Shown one piece after another: positions 20,774 to 33,039 of a stretch of DNA of 64,000 nt. This DNA is from Pseudomonas rustica. Its GTDB lineage: Bacteria; Pseudomonadota; Gammaproteobacteria; Pseudomonadales; Pseudomonadaceae. The notes under the pieces were generated by a model. The model saw only the letters and a program-made list of their open reading frames with translations, did not search any database and was not told the DNA's origin. A program made the position numbers and the translations under genes. The stretch's first letter is position 1; every line of letters starts with the position of its first letter. Location: NCBI RefSeq assembly GCF_018336155.1, contig NZ_JAGYHF010000002.1, positions 372,001-436,000 on the forward strand, read 5' to 3'.

Positions 20774-22177
20774 TTACTTCCAGAGCTGAGCGGCAAACAC
20801 TACAACAATGCCGATTGGCGCCACGTAGCGCATCAAGAACAGAGACAGGGCAAACAGTTTCGGGTTGCGGATCGACAACTCGTCACGCACCGCTTCACGC
20901 CCCATCACCCATCCGGCGAACAATACAAAACACAGGCCACCGAGCGGTAACATGATCCGCGAGGTGAAGAAATCGATCACACCGAAGAAGTCCAGACCGC
21001 TCTTCGCACCCCATTGGTAGAGATGGAACAGACCGTCTTCGTTCACGAAAAATTTGGCTTCCTTCCAGATATTGAAGGAAAACACCGTGCCCAAACCGAC
21101 GAACCAGCAGGTGAACGCCAACCAGAACGTCACCCAGGCGCGGCTGACTTTGGTGCGTTCAACCAGATACGCCACCATCGGTTCGAGCAAAGAAATCGCC
21201 GAACTCCAGGCCGCAACGGCGACCAGCACGAAGAACACCACGCCCATCAATTGGCCGAAGGCTACGTTACCAAAGGCAAATGGCAGGCTGACGAACATCA
21301 GGCCCGGGCCTTCGCTCGGGTTCAGGCCGGCAGCGAAGACGATCGGGAACAACGCCAGACCGGCGACCAGCGAGACAAAGGTATCAAGCAGCGCCACGCC
21401 GACCACCGTGCCGGACAGCGACGCGTTCTTCGGCATGTATGCGCCGTAGATCATGATCGAGCCGACGCCAACGCTTAGCGAGAAGAACGCGTGGCCCATC
21501 GCAGGCAACAGACCGTCGAGGACTTTTTCCGGATGGAAGTCGAACATGAAATGCACGCCTTCCATGAAATGCCCGGTGGTCATGCTGTAACCGAGCAACA
21601 CCAGCACCATCACAAACAGCAACGGCATCATGATGCGCAGGCTGCGTTCCAGCCCGGCGACCACGCCTTTGGCGATGACGAAGGCGGACAGCAGCATAAA
21701 AATCGTGTGCCAAAGTGTCAGGCGCCATGGATCGGCGATGACATTGCCGAAATACGCACCGACTTGATCGGCCGTCGCGCCCTGGAAGTCGCCGTGCCCC
21801 ATGTCGACGATGTAATCCAGCGACCAGCCGCCGACCACACTATAGAAAGACAGGATCAGCAATGCCGTGATCATCCCGGCAAACGCGCCCCACGACCATT
21901 TGGCCGAGTGCCCGGCTTCCAGCGCCAATACCTTCAAGGCGTTCGCCGGACTCTGCCGTGCGCGGCGGCCAATCAGGGTTTCAGCGAGCATGACCGGGAT
22001 GCCGATCAGGGCGATACACGCCAGAAACATCAGTACAAACGCACCGCCGCCGTAGACCCCGACCATGTAGGGGAATTTCCAGATACTACCCAGTCCCACG
22101 GCCGAACCGGTCGCGGCGAGTATGAATACCCAGCGGCTAGCCCAACTGCCGTGGACAGAAACCTTGTCTGTCGACAT
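20774..22177 (-). CDS. Sodium-dependent transporter, neurotransmitter:sodium symporter (NSS/LeuT-like) family
   Basis: 467 aa inner-membrane symporter with about 11-12 hydrophobic segments. The first helix has WVFILAATGSAVGLGSIWKF, the NSS substrate/Na+-binding signature, and helix 6 has the HAFFSLSVGVGSIMIYGAY unwound region. Substrates of bacterial NSS proteins are usually amino acids; none can be assigned here. It is the first gene of a minus-strand group with ratA and rnfH, divergent from smpB. Confidence 0.93.
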   Translation of the reverse strand: MSTDKVSVHGSWASRWVFILAATGSAVGLGSIWKFPYMVGVYGGGAFVLMFLACIALIGIPVMLAETLIGRRARQSPANALKVLALEAGHSAKWSWGAFAGMITALLILSFYSVVGGWSLDYIVDMGHGDFQGATADQVGAYFGNVIADPWRLTLWHTIFMLLSAFVIAKGVVAGLERSLRIMMPLLFVMVLVLLGYSMTTGHFMEGVHFMFDFHPEKVLDGLLPAMGHAFFSLSVGVGSIMIYGAYMPKNASLSGTVVGVALLDTFVSLVAGLALFPIVFAAGLNPSEGPGLMFVSLPFAFGNVAFGQLMGVVFFVLVAVAAWSSAISLLEPMVAYLVERTKVSRAWVTFWLAFTCWFVGLGTVFSFNIWKEAKFFVNEDGLFHLYQWGAKSGLDFFGVIDFFTSRIMLPLGGLCFVLFAGWVMGREAVRDELSIRNPKLFALSLFLMRYVAPIGIVVVFAAQLWK

Positions 22178-22296
22178 CGTTTATCACGCCCAAGCGTTAG
22201 AAAAAGAGGCCGCATTGTCCGGGATTCACTCAACCTGCTCAAGCACGCAGCATCACCGTAGCCGACGGCCGTTTATCTCCATATAATGCCGCCCCT

Positions 22297-22779
22297 ATGG
22301 CTAAACAGAAGAAACACCCAACAGGGACCATCGCGCAGAACAAAAAGGCGCGACACGATTACTTCATCGAGCATAAGTTCGAGGCTGGTCTGGTCCTGGC
22401 CGGCTGGGAAGTAAAAAGTCTGCGGGCAAGCAAGCTACAGCTGGTTGACAGCTATGTCCTGCTCAAGGATGGCGAAGCGTGGCTGCTCGGTAGCCACATC
22501 ACGCCTCTGATGACCGCAAGTACCCACGTCATCGCTGACCCGGTGCGCACACGCAAATTGCTGCTCAACCGCCGCGAGCTGGAAAAGCTCGCCGCGATGG
22601 TGCAGCAAAAGGGTTACGCCTGCGTCTGCCTGTCCTGGTACTGGAGCAAGCACATGGTCAAGTGCGAGATTGCTCTGGGCAAGGGCAAGAAGGAATACGA
22701 CAAGCGTGACACCGAGCGCGAGCGCGACGCCGGTCGTGAGCTGCAGCGTGCTGTGCGCAACAAGGGCAAGGAAGACTAG
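22297..22779 (+). CDS. smpB: SsrA-binding protein SmpB
   Basis: 160 aa. It binds tmRNA and is essential for trans-translation. The OB-fold core includes [20 protein letters not shown] and [11 protein letters not shown]; the C-terminal basic tail [18 protein letters not shown] enters the mRNA channel. Its partner RNA ssrA is in the same window ~10 kb downstream, beyond the lactate cluster. Confidence 0.98.
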   Translation: MAKQKKHPTGTIAQNKKARHDYFIEHKFEAGLVLAGWEVKSLRASKLQLVDSYVLLKDGEAWLLGSHITPLMTASTHVIADPVRTRKLLLNRRELEKLAAMVQQKGYACVCLSWYWSKHMVKCEIALGKGKKEYDKRDTERERDAGRELQRAVRNKGKED

Positions 22780-22789
22780 TCTTCGCCTT

Positions 22790-22894
22790 TGAAAGCAAAG
22801 ATCGTCCGATCGCGGCCCGAGCCTTCGGCAGCTCCTACACAGGAATTCGCATTTCCCTGTAGGAGCTGCCGCAGGCTGCGATCTTTTGCTTTAA
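22790..22894. repeat. REP/REPIN-type inverted doublet
   Basis: Two inverted copies of a REP-like unit. The left copy reads AGCAAAGATCG...GGCAGCTCCTACA and the right copy reads TGTAGGAGCTGCC...CTGCGATCTTTTGCTTT. They form a long hairpin between the convergent smpB and lldR genes. The unit with TGTAGGAGCTGCCG and GGCTGCGATC is the abundant extragenic palindrome of fluorescent pseudomonads. It may also terminate both genes. Confidence 0.88.
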
Positions 22895-22898
22895 AAAA

Positions 22899-23666
22899 TC
22901 ACATGCCCTTGCGCCGCTCCGCCCGAGCCATGCGCTGAACCTCCTGCCGCACCTCTTCCAGCACTTCCTGCACATACAGAATGTGTCGGCTGGAGACTTC
23001 CCGCGCTTGCTCCGCGCGACCTTCAATAATCGCCAGATACAATTCCCGATGCTGGGTGATCAGCATGTCGCGGGTTTCCGTGCGCTGCTTGTACATGCCG
23101 CCAATGTTGGTCACCACGTTGCGCTTGAGCAGATCAAACAAGCCACGAATGGTGTGCAGCAACACCGCGTTATGACTGGCTTCAGCAATCGCCAGATGGA
23201 ATTTCGCATCCGCCGCGCCTTCTTCCACCCGACTGACTTCATCGTGGCGCGAATAGCAATCCTGCAACTCATCGAACGCCGCCGTCAGCCGTTCACGATC
23301 GACGTCTGTCGCGCGCAATGCTGCGTAATACGCACACGATGCCTCGAGGGTGTGGCGAAACTCGAGCAAGTCGCGCTGCGCTTCAGGATTATTTTCGAGC
23401 AGATGCAGCAGCGGATCGCTGAACGTCGAGCCCAGGCTTTCCACCACATAATTGCCGCCGCCCTGACGGCTGACCAGCAAGCCTTTGGCCGCGAGCTTCT
23501 GAATCGCCTCACGCAATGACGGACGCGACACGCCAAATTGCTCGGCCAGCGTGCGCTCCGCCGGAAGCCGTTCACCGGACTTCAGCGTGCCCTCAAGGAT
23601 CATCCCCTCGAGTCGCTCGACAATATCGTCAGACAAACGGCGCTGACGTATCTGATCAAACCCCAT
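22899..23666 (-). CDS. lldR: Lactate-responsive GntR/FadR-type regulator LldR
   Basis: 255 aa. The N-terminal winged helix (~8-75) contains LPAERTLAEQFGVSRPSLREA, a GntR signature, and the C-terminal FCD ligand-binding domain (~95-230) has the metal/ligand histidines in KFHLAIAEASHN and QHRELYLAI. It is divergent from lldP across a perfect GntR-type palindrome. It is expected to repress the lld operon until lactate binds. Confidence 0.92.
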   Translation of the reverse strand: MGFDQIRQRRLSDDIVERLEGMILEGTLKSGERLPAERTLAEQFGVSRPSLREAIQKLAAKGLLVSRQGGGNYVVESLGSTFSDPLLHLLENNPEAQRDLLEFRHTLEASCAYYAALRATDVDRERLTAAFDELQDCYSRHDEVSRVEEGAADAKFHLAIAEASHNAVLLHTIRGLFDLLKRNVVTNIGGMYKQRTETRDMLITQHRELYLAIIEGRAEQAREVSSRHILYVQEVLEEVRQEVQRMARAERRKGM

Positions 23667-23813
23667 AACTCACTTCTCCACGATCCCGACCGCTCGCCGG
23701 GCTCTCTATTCTGGCCTATCGGCGCCTTGCCGACACCTACCAGACGCCACTTCGTCAAAGCGGATCAGACGCGATCTGCGCTGCACGTTCGACAAAAGTT
23801 TTAGGGCGACAAA

Positions 23814-23877
23814 TTGACACACCGACACCAAGGCTTTTACCCTAGCGAACAGCGATTGTAAATTGGTCTTACCAATT
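23814..23877 (+). promoter_or_regulatory. lldP promoter and LldR operator
   Basis: A TTGACA (23814-23819) with an 18-base spacer to TACCCT (23838-23843) is a plausible promoter. About 20 bases downstream lies the perfect palindrome AATTGGT-CTT-ACCAATT (23861-23877). It contains TGGTCTTACCA, a full match to the TNGTNNNACNA pattern bound by FadR-type GntR regulators including LldR. It is ~51 bases upstream of lldP. Confidence 0.82.
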
Positions 23878-23928
23878 AACCAAGAACGCTGACAGTGCCT
23901 GACCAACAACAATTAGGGGCCACCCCAT

Positions 23929-25623
23929 ATGCAAACCTGGCAACAGCTCTACAGCCCGCTCGGCAGTCTCGGCGTGTCCGCACTCGCGGCCGTCATCCCC
24001 ATCGTGTTCTTTTTCCTCGCGCTGGCGGTGTTCCGTCTCAAGGGCCACGTGGCCGGGAGCATCACCCTCGCCCTGTCGATTGCCGTGGCGATCTTCGCGT
24101 TTCAAATGCCGGTCGACATGGCTTTCGCCGCCGCCGGTTATGGTTTCGCCTACGGTTTGTGGCCGATTGCCTGGATCATTGTCGCGGCGGTGTTCCTCTA
24201 CAAACTGACGGTGAAAAGTGGTCAGTTCGAGGTCATTCGCAGTTCGGTGTTATCGATTACTGACGACCAGCGCCTGCAAGTGCTGCTGATCGGTTTCTGC
24301 TTCGGGGCGTTCCTGGAAGGTGCCGCCGGTTTCGGCGCGCCCGTGGCGATTACCGCCGCGCTACTTGTCGGGTTGGGCTTCAACCCGCTCTACGCCGCAG
24401 GCCTGTGCCTGATCGCCAACACCGCACCGGTTGCGTTCGGCGCCTTGGGGATCCCGATCATCGTTGCCGGTCAAGTGACCGGAATTGACGCGTTCAAGAT
24501 CGGCGCCATGACCGGTCGCCAACTGCCGCTGCTGTCGCTGTTCGTGCCGTTCTGGCTGGTGTTCATGATGGACGGCCTGCGCGGCGTTCGTGAAACCTGG
24601 CCGGCTGCATTGGTCGCGGGCCTGAGCTTCGCCATCACCCAATACTTCACATCGAACTTCATCGGCCCGGAACTGCCAGACATCACTTCGGCGCTGGCGA
24701 GCCTGATTTCCCTGACCCTGTTCCTCAAAGTCTGGCAACCGAAACGCACCGCCGGCGCACAAATCGCAGGCGCTACCTCCAGCGCAGCGATTACCGCCAG
24801 CGTCGGTGGTTTCGGCCAGAAGCGCACCACCGTGGCTTCGCCTTACAGCCTCGGGGAAATTTTCAAAGCGTGGTCACCATTCCTGATCCTCACCGTGCTG
24901 GTAACGATCTGGACGCTGAAGCCTTTCAAAGCGATGTTCGCCGCTGGCGGCTCGATGTACAGCTGGGTGTTCAACTTCGCAATTCCGCACCTTGATCAAC
25001 TGGTGATCAAGACCGCACCGATCGTTGCTGCGCCAACCGCGATTCCAGCGGTGTTCAAACTCGATCCGATTTCCGCGACCGGCACGGCGATTTTCTTCTC
25101 GGCGCTGATCTCGATGCTGGTGCTGAAGATCAATTTCAAAACTGGTCTGACCACTTTGAAAGAGACTTTCTACGAACTGCGCTGGCCTATTCTGTCGATC
25201 GGCATGGTGTTGGCGTTTGCTTTCGTCACCAATTATTCCGGCATGTCCTCGACCATGGCCCTCGTGCTGGCCGGCACTGGCGCGGCGTTCCCGTTCTTCT
25301 CGCCGTTCCTCGGCTGGCTCGGCGTGTTCTTGACCGGTTCCGATACATCGTCCAACGCACTGTTCAGTTCGCTGCAAGCGACCACCGCGCACCAGATCGG
25401 CGTCAATGACGTCCTGCTGGTCGCAGCGAACACCAGCGGCGGCGTGACCGGCAAAATGATCTCGCCCCAATCGATCGCCGTGGCCTGCGCCGCGACCGGT
25501 TTGGTCGGCAAGGAATCGGATCTGTTCCGCTTCACCCTCAAGCACAGCCTATTCTTTGCAACGATTGTCGGTCTGATCACCCTGGCTCAGGCCTACTGGT
25601 TCACCGGCATGCTGGTGCACTAA
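23929..25623 (+). CDS. lldP: L-lactate permease LldP
   Basis: 564 aa, with ~12-14 transmembrane segments. The family segments [34 protein letters not shown] and the C-terminal [16 protein letters not shown] region and [19 protein letters not shown] are present. It imports L- and D-lactate (and glycolate in E. coli) with protons. It is the first gene of the lactate operon lldP-lutABC-dld, directly downstream of the LldR operator. Confidence 0.97.
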   Translation: MQTWQQLYSPLGSLGVSALAAVIPIVFFFLALAVFRLKGHVAGSITLALSIAVAIFAFQMPVDMAFAAAGYGFAYGLWPIAWIIVAAVFLYKLTVKSGQFEVIRSSVLSITDDQRLQVLLIGFCFGAFLEGAAGFGAPVAITAALLVGLGFNPLYAAGLCLIANTAPVAFGALGIPIIVAGQVTGIDAFKIGAMTGRQLPLLSLFVPFWLVFMMDGLRGVRETWPAALVAGLSFAITQYFTSNFIGPELPDITSALASLISLTLFLKVWQPKRTAGAQIAGATSSAAITASVGGFGQKRTTVASPYSLGEIFKAWSPFLILTVLVTIWTLKPFKAMFAAGGSMYSWVFNFAIPHLDQLVIKTAPIVAAPTAIPAVFKLDPISATGTAIFFSALISMLVLKINFKTGLTTLKETFYELRWPILSIGMVLAFAFVTNYSGMSSTMALVLAGTGAAFPFFSPFLGWLGVFLTGSDTSSNALFSSLQATTAHQIGVNDVLLVAANTSGGVTGKMISPQSIAVACAATGLVGKESDLFRFTLKHSLFFATIVGLITLAQAYWFTGMLVH

Positions 25624-25773
25624 ACCTACAAGAACCACGGAAAAAACCGACGCCGGTTCGTGATGCCGGCGTCAGCAATTCACCACCCGGTCTGTAAGGC
25701 TGCTGAAAGCAACACTCTCTATATTCAGCAGCCTCAGCGGACGGATAAACGGGTTCACCCGGAGACACGCCTG
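25624..25773 (+). other. lldP-lutA spacer with two stem-loops
   Basis: 150 bases. It holds GACGCCGG...CCGGCGTC (about 25648-25672) and a perfect 10-bp stem GGCTGCTGAA (25698-25707) / TTCAGCAGCC (25724-25733). Neither has a T-tract after it on the plus strand, so they more likely alter mRNA processing or stability between lldP and lutABC than terminate fully. Confidence 0.5.
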
Positions 25774-26598
25774 ATGAGCGAGCTTTTTTACAACGCTGTG
25801 CCGAACGCGACCCGCGTGGCACCGCCACTGCCCGAACCTCGGCAATACCCCAGCGAGAAACCGTCGCGGGTTTATCTGTTCGGGACGTGCGTGGTTGATC
25901 TGTTCTACCCCGAAGCCGGGATGGACGCGATCCACTTGCTGGAGCGCGAAGGGATTCGGGTCGAGTACCCGCAAGGGCAGAGCTGCTGCGGCCAACCCGC
26001 CTACACCTCGGGTTACACCGAGCAGGCGCGGACGGTAGCGCGCTCGCAACTGGCGCTGTTTGCCGGCGATTATCCGGTGGTGGTGCCGTCGGGTTCCTGC
26101 GCGGGCATGCTGCGCGAGCATTACGCCGACTTGTTCAAGGACGAGCCGGACACGTTGAAACAGGTTCAGGCCCTCGCGGCCCGCACCTATGAACTGGCCG
26201 AGTTTCTGCTGTTCGTCTGCAAGGTGCAGCTCAAGGACAGCGGCGAACCGGTCAAAGTCGCGCTGCACACTTCGTGTTCGGCACGCCGCGAAATGAACAC
26301 CCACCTGCACGGTCGCGAGTTGTTGGCGCAGTTGAGCAACGTGGAACGGGTCAACCACGACCACGAAAGCGAATGCTGTGGCTTCGGCGGAACATTCAGC
26401 GTCCGTATGCCAGACATTTCCGGCGCGATGGTGGTTGACAAGACCCGCTCGCTGAAGAATTCCGGCGCGCATCAGGTGTTGAGCGCCGACTGTGGCTGTT
26501 TGATGAACATCAACGGCGCATTGGAGAAACAAAAAGAAACGCTACGCGGGCAACATCTCGCCAGCTTTCTTTGGCAACGAACCGGAGGTGCGCAATGA
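25774..26598 (+). CDS. lutA: Lactate utilisation protein A (CCG-domain subunit, YkgE-like)
   Basis: 274 aa from the ATG giving MSELFYNAVPN. It contains two cysteine-rich CCG domains, with GQSCCGQPAYTSGY and ESECCGFGGTFSV, which bind an iron-sulfur or quinone-linked cofactor in the heterodisulfide-reductase-like family. With LutB and LutC it forms the membrane-associated L-lactate dehydrogenase. The ATG of lutB overlaps its 3' end (ATGA). This LutABC module occupies the position held by lldD in P. aeruginosa. Confidence 0.92.
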   Translation: MSELFYNAVPNATRVAPPLPEPRQYPSEKPSRVYLFGTCVVDLFYPEAGMDAIHLLEREGIRVEYPQGQSCCGQPAYTSGYTEQARTVARSQLALFAGDYPVVVPSGSCAGMLREHYADLFKDEPDTLKQVQALAARTYELAEFLLFVCKVQLKDSGEPVKVALHTSCSARREMNTHLHGRELLAQLSNVERVNHDHESECCGFGGTFSVRMPDISGAMVVDKTRSLKNSGAHQVLSADCGCLMNINGALEKQKETLRGQHLASFLWQRTGGAQ

Positions 26599-28049
26599 GC
26601 ACTTCCGCGATTATTCCTACGGTCGCCGTAGAAGAAGATTTCCGCACCCGAGCCCACAACGCCTTGGGCGATCAGCAGTTGCGGAACAACTTCCGCACTG
26701 CGATGGATTCATTGATGACCAAACGGGCAGCCGCTTTCAGCGATGCCCACGAAAGAGAACACTTGCGTGCTCTGGGCAACTCGATCAGAGCCCGCGCGCT
26801 CTCCAAGTTGCCCGACCTGCTCGAGCAACTGGAAACAAACCTGACCCGCAACGGTGTGACAGTGCACTGGGCGGAAACGGTGGACGAGGCCAATGGCATC
26901 GTCTTATCGATCATCCGTGCTCACGAGGCGCGGCAAGTGATCAAGGGCAAATCGATGGTCAGCGAAGAGATGGAGATGAACCATTTCCTCGAGGCTCAAG
27001 GCATTGAATGCCTGGAGTCCGATATGGGGGAATACATCGTCCAGCTCGACCACGAGAAGCCTTCACACATCATTATGCCGGCGATCCACAAGAATGCCGG
27101 TCAGGTCGCGTCCTTGTTCCACGACAAACTTGGCGTGGAATACACCAAGGACGTTGACCAACTCATTCAGATCGGTCGCAGAGTCCTGCGGCAGAAATTC
27201 TTCGAAGCGGACATCGGCGTCTCCGGTGTCAACTTCGCCGTCGCCGAAACCGGCACCCTGCTGCTGGTGGAAAACGAAGGCAACGGCCGTATGACCACCA
27301 CCGTGCCGCCGGTGCACATCGCCGTCACCGGCATCGAAAAGGTTGTGGAAAACTTGCGCGACGTGGTGCCGTTACTGTCGCTGCTGACACGCTCGGCGCT
27401 GGGCATTCCGATCACCACTTACGTCAACATGATCTCCGGCCCGCGCAAGGAGCACGAACTCGACGGCCCGCAGGAAGTGCATCTTGTGCTGCTCGACAAC
27501 GGTCGCAGCCAGGCATTCGCCGACAGTGAATTGCGTCAGACCTTGAACTGCATCCGCTGTGGCGCCTGCATGAACCATTGCCCGGTATACACCCGCGTCG
27601 GTGGTCACACTTATGGCGAGGTGTATCCGGGGCCGATTGGCAAAATCATCACGCCGCACATGGTTGGCCTGGCCAAGGTTCCGGATCACCCGAGCGCGTC
27701 ATCGCTGTGCGGTGCCTGCGGTGAAGTCTGCCCGGTAAAAATTCCCATCCCGGCAATCCTGCGGCGCTTGCGCGAAGAAAACGTCAAAGCCCCGGACAGT
27801 CCCCATCAAGTGATGCGCGGTCAGGGCAGCAAGTATTCGCGCAAGGAACGTTTTATCTGGAACGCCTGGGCCAGGCTCAATAGCTCGCCAACCTTGTATC
27901 GATTGTTCGGATTCTTCGCCACGCGCCTGCGGGCGCTGACGCCAAGCAACGTCGGCCCGTGGACACAAAACCACAGCGCACCAAAACCCGCCGCCCGCTC
28001 ACTGCACGACATGGCCCGCGAGCATCTGGCCAAACAGGGAGATCGCTGA
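26595..28049 (+). CDS. lutB: Lactate utilisation iron-sulfur protein LutB (YkgF-like)
   Basis: 484 aa from the ATG overlapping the lutA stop. The N-terminal LUD domain has RAHEARQVIKGKSMVSEEME and GVNFAVAETGTLLLVENEGN. Two 4Fe-4S clusters are at CIRCGACMNHCPVY (~318-331) and CGACGEVCPVKIP (~372-384). It transfers electrons from L-lactate oxidation. The downstream lutC start overlaps its stop (TGATG). Confidence 0.94.
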   Translation: MSTSAIIPTVAVEEDFRTRAHNALGDQQLRNNFRTAMDSLMTKRAAAFSDAHEREHLRALGNSIRARALSKLPDLLEQLETNLTRNGVTVHWAETVDEANGIVLSIIRAHEARQVIKGKSMVSEEMEMNHFLEAQGIECLESDMGEYIVQLDHEKPSHIIMPAIHKNAGQVASLFHDKLGVEYTKDVDQLIQIGRRVLRQKFFEADIGVSGVNFAVAETGTLLLVENEGNGRMTTTVPPVHIAVTGIEKVVENLRDVVPLLSLLTRSALGIPITTYVNMISGPRKEHELDGPQEVHLVLLDNGRSQAFADSELRQTLNCIRCGACMNHCPVYTRVGGHTYGEVYPGPIGKIITPHMVGLAKVPDHPSASSLCGACGEVCPVKIPIPAILRRLREENVKAPDSPHQVMRGQGSKYSRKERFIWNAWARLNSSPTLYRLFGFFATRLRALTPSNVGPWTQNHSAPKPAARSLHDMAREHLAKQGDR

Positions 28050-28716
28050 TGAGCGCCAAGCAAAATATCCTCGGCAAACTGCGGAAAAGTCTGACCGGCG
28101 CCACGCCGATTGCCGACGACTTCGATGTCGATCTGGTGACGCGGCCTTACACCTACAGCGCCGAACAACGCATCCCGCAACTGCGCAAACTGATGGAAGC
28201 GGTGCACACCGAAATTCACATGACTTCGGGCGAAGAATGGCCGGCGCTGCTCGCGCAATTGCTGCGCGATCGTCAGCTACCGAGCCTGTTGATTGCACCG
28301 ACTACCGCCCACGGGCAGAAAATCACACAACACTGGGCGAACAAACCTGACCTGCCGACGCTGAAATCCTACGACCGTCCAATGGAAGAATGGAAAGCCG
28401 AGCTGTTCAACGACACCCCGGCCAGCCTCACTGGCACCCTCGGCGCTATCGCCGCCACTGGCAGTCTGATCCTGTGGCCAACCCGCGAAGAACCACGGCT
28501 GATGAGTCTGGTACCACCGGTGCATTTCGCGCTGCTCAAGGCCAGCGAAATCCGCGACAACTTCTATCAGGTGCAACAGGAATTCGAGTGGGCGCAAGGC
28601 ATGCCGACTAACGCATTACTCGTGTCCGGCCCGTCGAAAACCGCCGACATTGAACAAGTGCTGGCCTACGGCGCCCACGGCCCGAAAGACCTCGTGGTGC
28701 TGATCCTGGAGGACCA

Positions 28717-28720
<4 letters not shown>
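28049..28720 (+). CDS. lutC: Lactate utilisation protein C (LUD domain, YkgG-like)
   Basis: 223 aa from MSAKQNILGKLRKS. It is a single LUD (DUF162) domain protein with GTLGAIAATGSLILWPTREE and LMSLVPPVHFALLKASEI. It is the third subunit of the LutABC L-lactate dehydrogenase. Translation is coupled at both ends: the start overlaps the lutB stop, and the downstream dld ATG overlaps its stop. Confidence 0.92.
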
Positions 28721-31527
<2,807 letters not shown>

Positions 31528-31569
31528 AGAAAATCAGAACCCTTGCGCAAGACCGCAGTCCACAGAACA

Positions 31570-31600
31570 GGCCCCGAACACTCGGGGCCGTTCCTTCTTT
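31570..31600 (+). terminator. Terminator of the lactate operon
   Basis: GGCCCCGA (31570-31577) and TCGGGGCC (31582-31589) form a perfect stem with a four-base loop, followed by GTTCCTTCTTT. Confidence 0.78.
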
Positions 31601-31657
31601 CGGTGACCGGCACTCAGGGTCAGCGAAGTCTGGATCCCTCAGCGCAAGGAGATACAC

Positions 31658-31936
31658 ATGAAACGTTCTGTACTGCTCGGTCTGTTCGTTACTGCCTCGG
31701 TGATGGCGTCGACTTCGTTTGCCGCCGGACCAGACAGCCTGTGCGAAGCCAATCTGCAAACCATCAATAATGCGAAATCGGAGTATCAGACTTCATCGGA
31801 GCTGAACGCGCGCGTCTCCGCCAGTGTGGCGAAAGCCCAGGCCCTCAAGGCCCAAGGCAAGATTGACGACTGCGTCGCGGAAACCCAGCAAACGATACTG
31901 GAAATCCAGAAAACCTCGGGTGACACCAAGAAGTGA
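31658..31936 (+). CDS. Small secreted/periplasmic protein, paralogue 1
   Basis: 92 aa. A Sec signal peptide (MKRSVLLGLFVTASVMA...SFAAG, cleavage after ~residue 23) is followed by a ~70-residue helical, Lys/Gln-rich mature domain. It has two cysteines ~45 residues apart (SLCEANLQ and DDCVAET) that could form a disulfide. It has a GGAGATAC Shine-Dalgarno. Function not recognised. It shares its layout with the next gene, suggesting tandem duplication. Confidence 0.82.
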   Translation: MKRSVLLGLFVTASVMASTSFAAGPDSLCEANLQTINNAKSEYQTSSELNARVSASVAKAQALKAQGKIDDCVAETQQTILEIQKTSGDTKK

Positions 31937-32004
31937 TCGTGAGCAGGCGTTTTGATACCAGATGTAAAAAAAACCGAATTCCTGCGTAGCGCGGCGGTCG
32001 ATTG

Positions 32005-32032
32005 AACAGGCCCTACGCTAACGTAGCCTGTT
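32005..32032 (+). terminator. Stem-loop between the two small periplasmic genes
   Basis: AACAGG plus CTACG pairs with CGTAG plus CCTGTT across a short loop, with one bulged region. No T-tract follows, so termination strength is uncertain. Confidence 0.45.
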
Positions 32033-32096
32033 ATGACCTCGGCATCGCCGCCAGACCGTCCGGCAGCACCGAGACCTACCGTTCAAGGAGATACCC

Positions 32097-32372
32097 ATGA
32101 AGCATTCTGCAATTGCTGGATTGTTCATCGCTGGTGCACTTCTGGCGTCGCCGGTGTTTGCGGCGGATAAAGACCTGTGTGCCGGGAATCTTCAAGTTAT
32201 CAAAGACTTTGTCACCAGCCAGCCTTCCATTCCGGAAACCTCGCTGAGCAACGTCAAGACCGCCCAGGAAGACGCCATGAAGGCGCAGGCTGCCGGGGAC
32301 GATGGCAAATGCGTTGAAATTACCAACGGCATGATCACGAAAATGCAGATCCGCAATCCAACGCGTAACTGA
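32097..32372 (+). CDS. Small secreted/periplasmic protein, paralogue 2
   Basis: 91 aa. A signal peptide (MKHSAIAGLFIAGALLASPVFA) precedes a mature domain with the same skeleton as its upstream neighbour: LCAGNLQ near the N-terminus, a KAQAAG helix, and GKCVEITNGMI near the C-terminus. It uses an identical AAGGAGATAC-type Shine-Dalgarno. It was probably made by duplication. Function unknown. It lies just upstream of ssrA and is followed by a hairpin. Confidence 0.82.
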   Translation: MKHSAIAGLFIAGALLASPVFAADKDLCAGNLQVIKDFVTSQPSIPETSLSNVKTAQEDAMKAQAAGDDGKCVEITNGMITKMQIRNPTRN

Positions 32373-32381
32373 CACACCAGG

Positions 32382-32406
32382 AAGCCAACCTTCGGGTTGG
32401 CCTTCC
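32382..32406 (+). terminator. Terminator after the second small periplasmic gene
   Basis: GCCAACC (32384-32390), TTCG tetraloop, GGTTGGC (32395-32401), then CTTCCC. UUCG-capped stem between the gene and ssrA. Confidence 0.65.
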
Positions 32407-32468
32407 CGGCCGATTGACGTACACTGCACAGGCTTGTTGCTCAAACAGATGTACTGAGCAATGAGTTC

Positions 32469-32865
32469 GGGGCCGTTTAGGATTCGACGCCGGTTGCGAA
32501 ACTTTAGGTGCATGCCGACTTGGTAACAGAAGTCGTAAATCCACTGTTGCAACTACTTATAGTTGCCAATGACGAAAACTACGGCCAGGAATTCGCTCTC
32601 GCTGCGTAAGCAGCCTTAGCCCTGAGCTTCTGGTACCTTCGGGTCCAGCAATCACCAGGGGATGTCTGTAAACCCAAAGTGATTGTCATATAGAACAGAA
32701 TCGCCGTGCAGTACGTTGTGGACGAAGCGGCTAAAACTTACACAACTCGCCCAAAGCACCCTGCCCTTCGGGTCGCTGAGGGTTAACTTAATAGAAACGG
32801 CTACGCATGTAGTACCGACAGCGGAGTACTGGCGGACGGGGGTTCAAATCCCCCCGGCTCCACCA
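32469..32865 (+). ncRNA. ssrA: Transfer-messenger RNA (tmRNA)
   Basis: ~397 nt. The 5' end GGGGCCG pairs with the 3' end GGCTCC ahead of an encoded ACCA, forming the tRNA-like acceptor stem, and GGTTCAAATCC forms the T arm. The tag reading frame (32565-32609) starts at a GCC resume codon and encodes ANDENYGQEFALAA followed by TAA. The pseudoknot-rich segment fills the rest. It rescues stalled ribosomes with SmpB, whose gene is at 22297-22779. The 3' end is the apparent integration site of the prophage. Confidence 0.97.
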
Positions 32866-32866
32866 A
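32840..32866 (+). other. Predicted prophage left attachment site (attL) at the ssrA 3' end
   Basis: Phage genes begin right after the tRNA-like 3' end of ssrA, a classic integration target. The core should lie within the T-arm/acceptor sequence, so that ssrA is restored on integration. The matching right copy is beyond the window, so the core length cannot be measured here. Confidence 0.6.
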
Positions 32867-32882
32867 ATAAGCGTTACAAATC

Positions 32883-32915
32883 AGGCACTTAGCGTTTATC
32901 GCAAGTGCCTTTTTT
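32883..32915 (+). terminator. Intrinsic terminator downstream of ssrA
   Basis: AGGCACTT (32883-32890) pairs with AAGTGCCT (32903-32910), followed by a run of six T. If attL is upstream of it, this terminator is phage-supplied. Confidence 0.8.
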
Positions 32916-33039
32916 GTGCCTGAATGGGTGGTTTTGGCTCGGTTATGCCAGCTTAATGACAGCCTCCCTCACCAGGGCAGTGGGCCCAAGGGATGGCATC
33001 GGTTCCTAAAAAGAGGCGCAGGCGCAAGGAGGATGAAGA

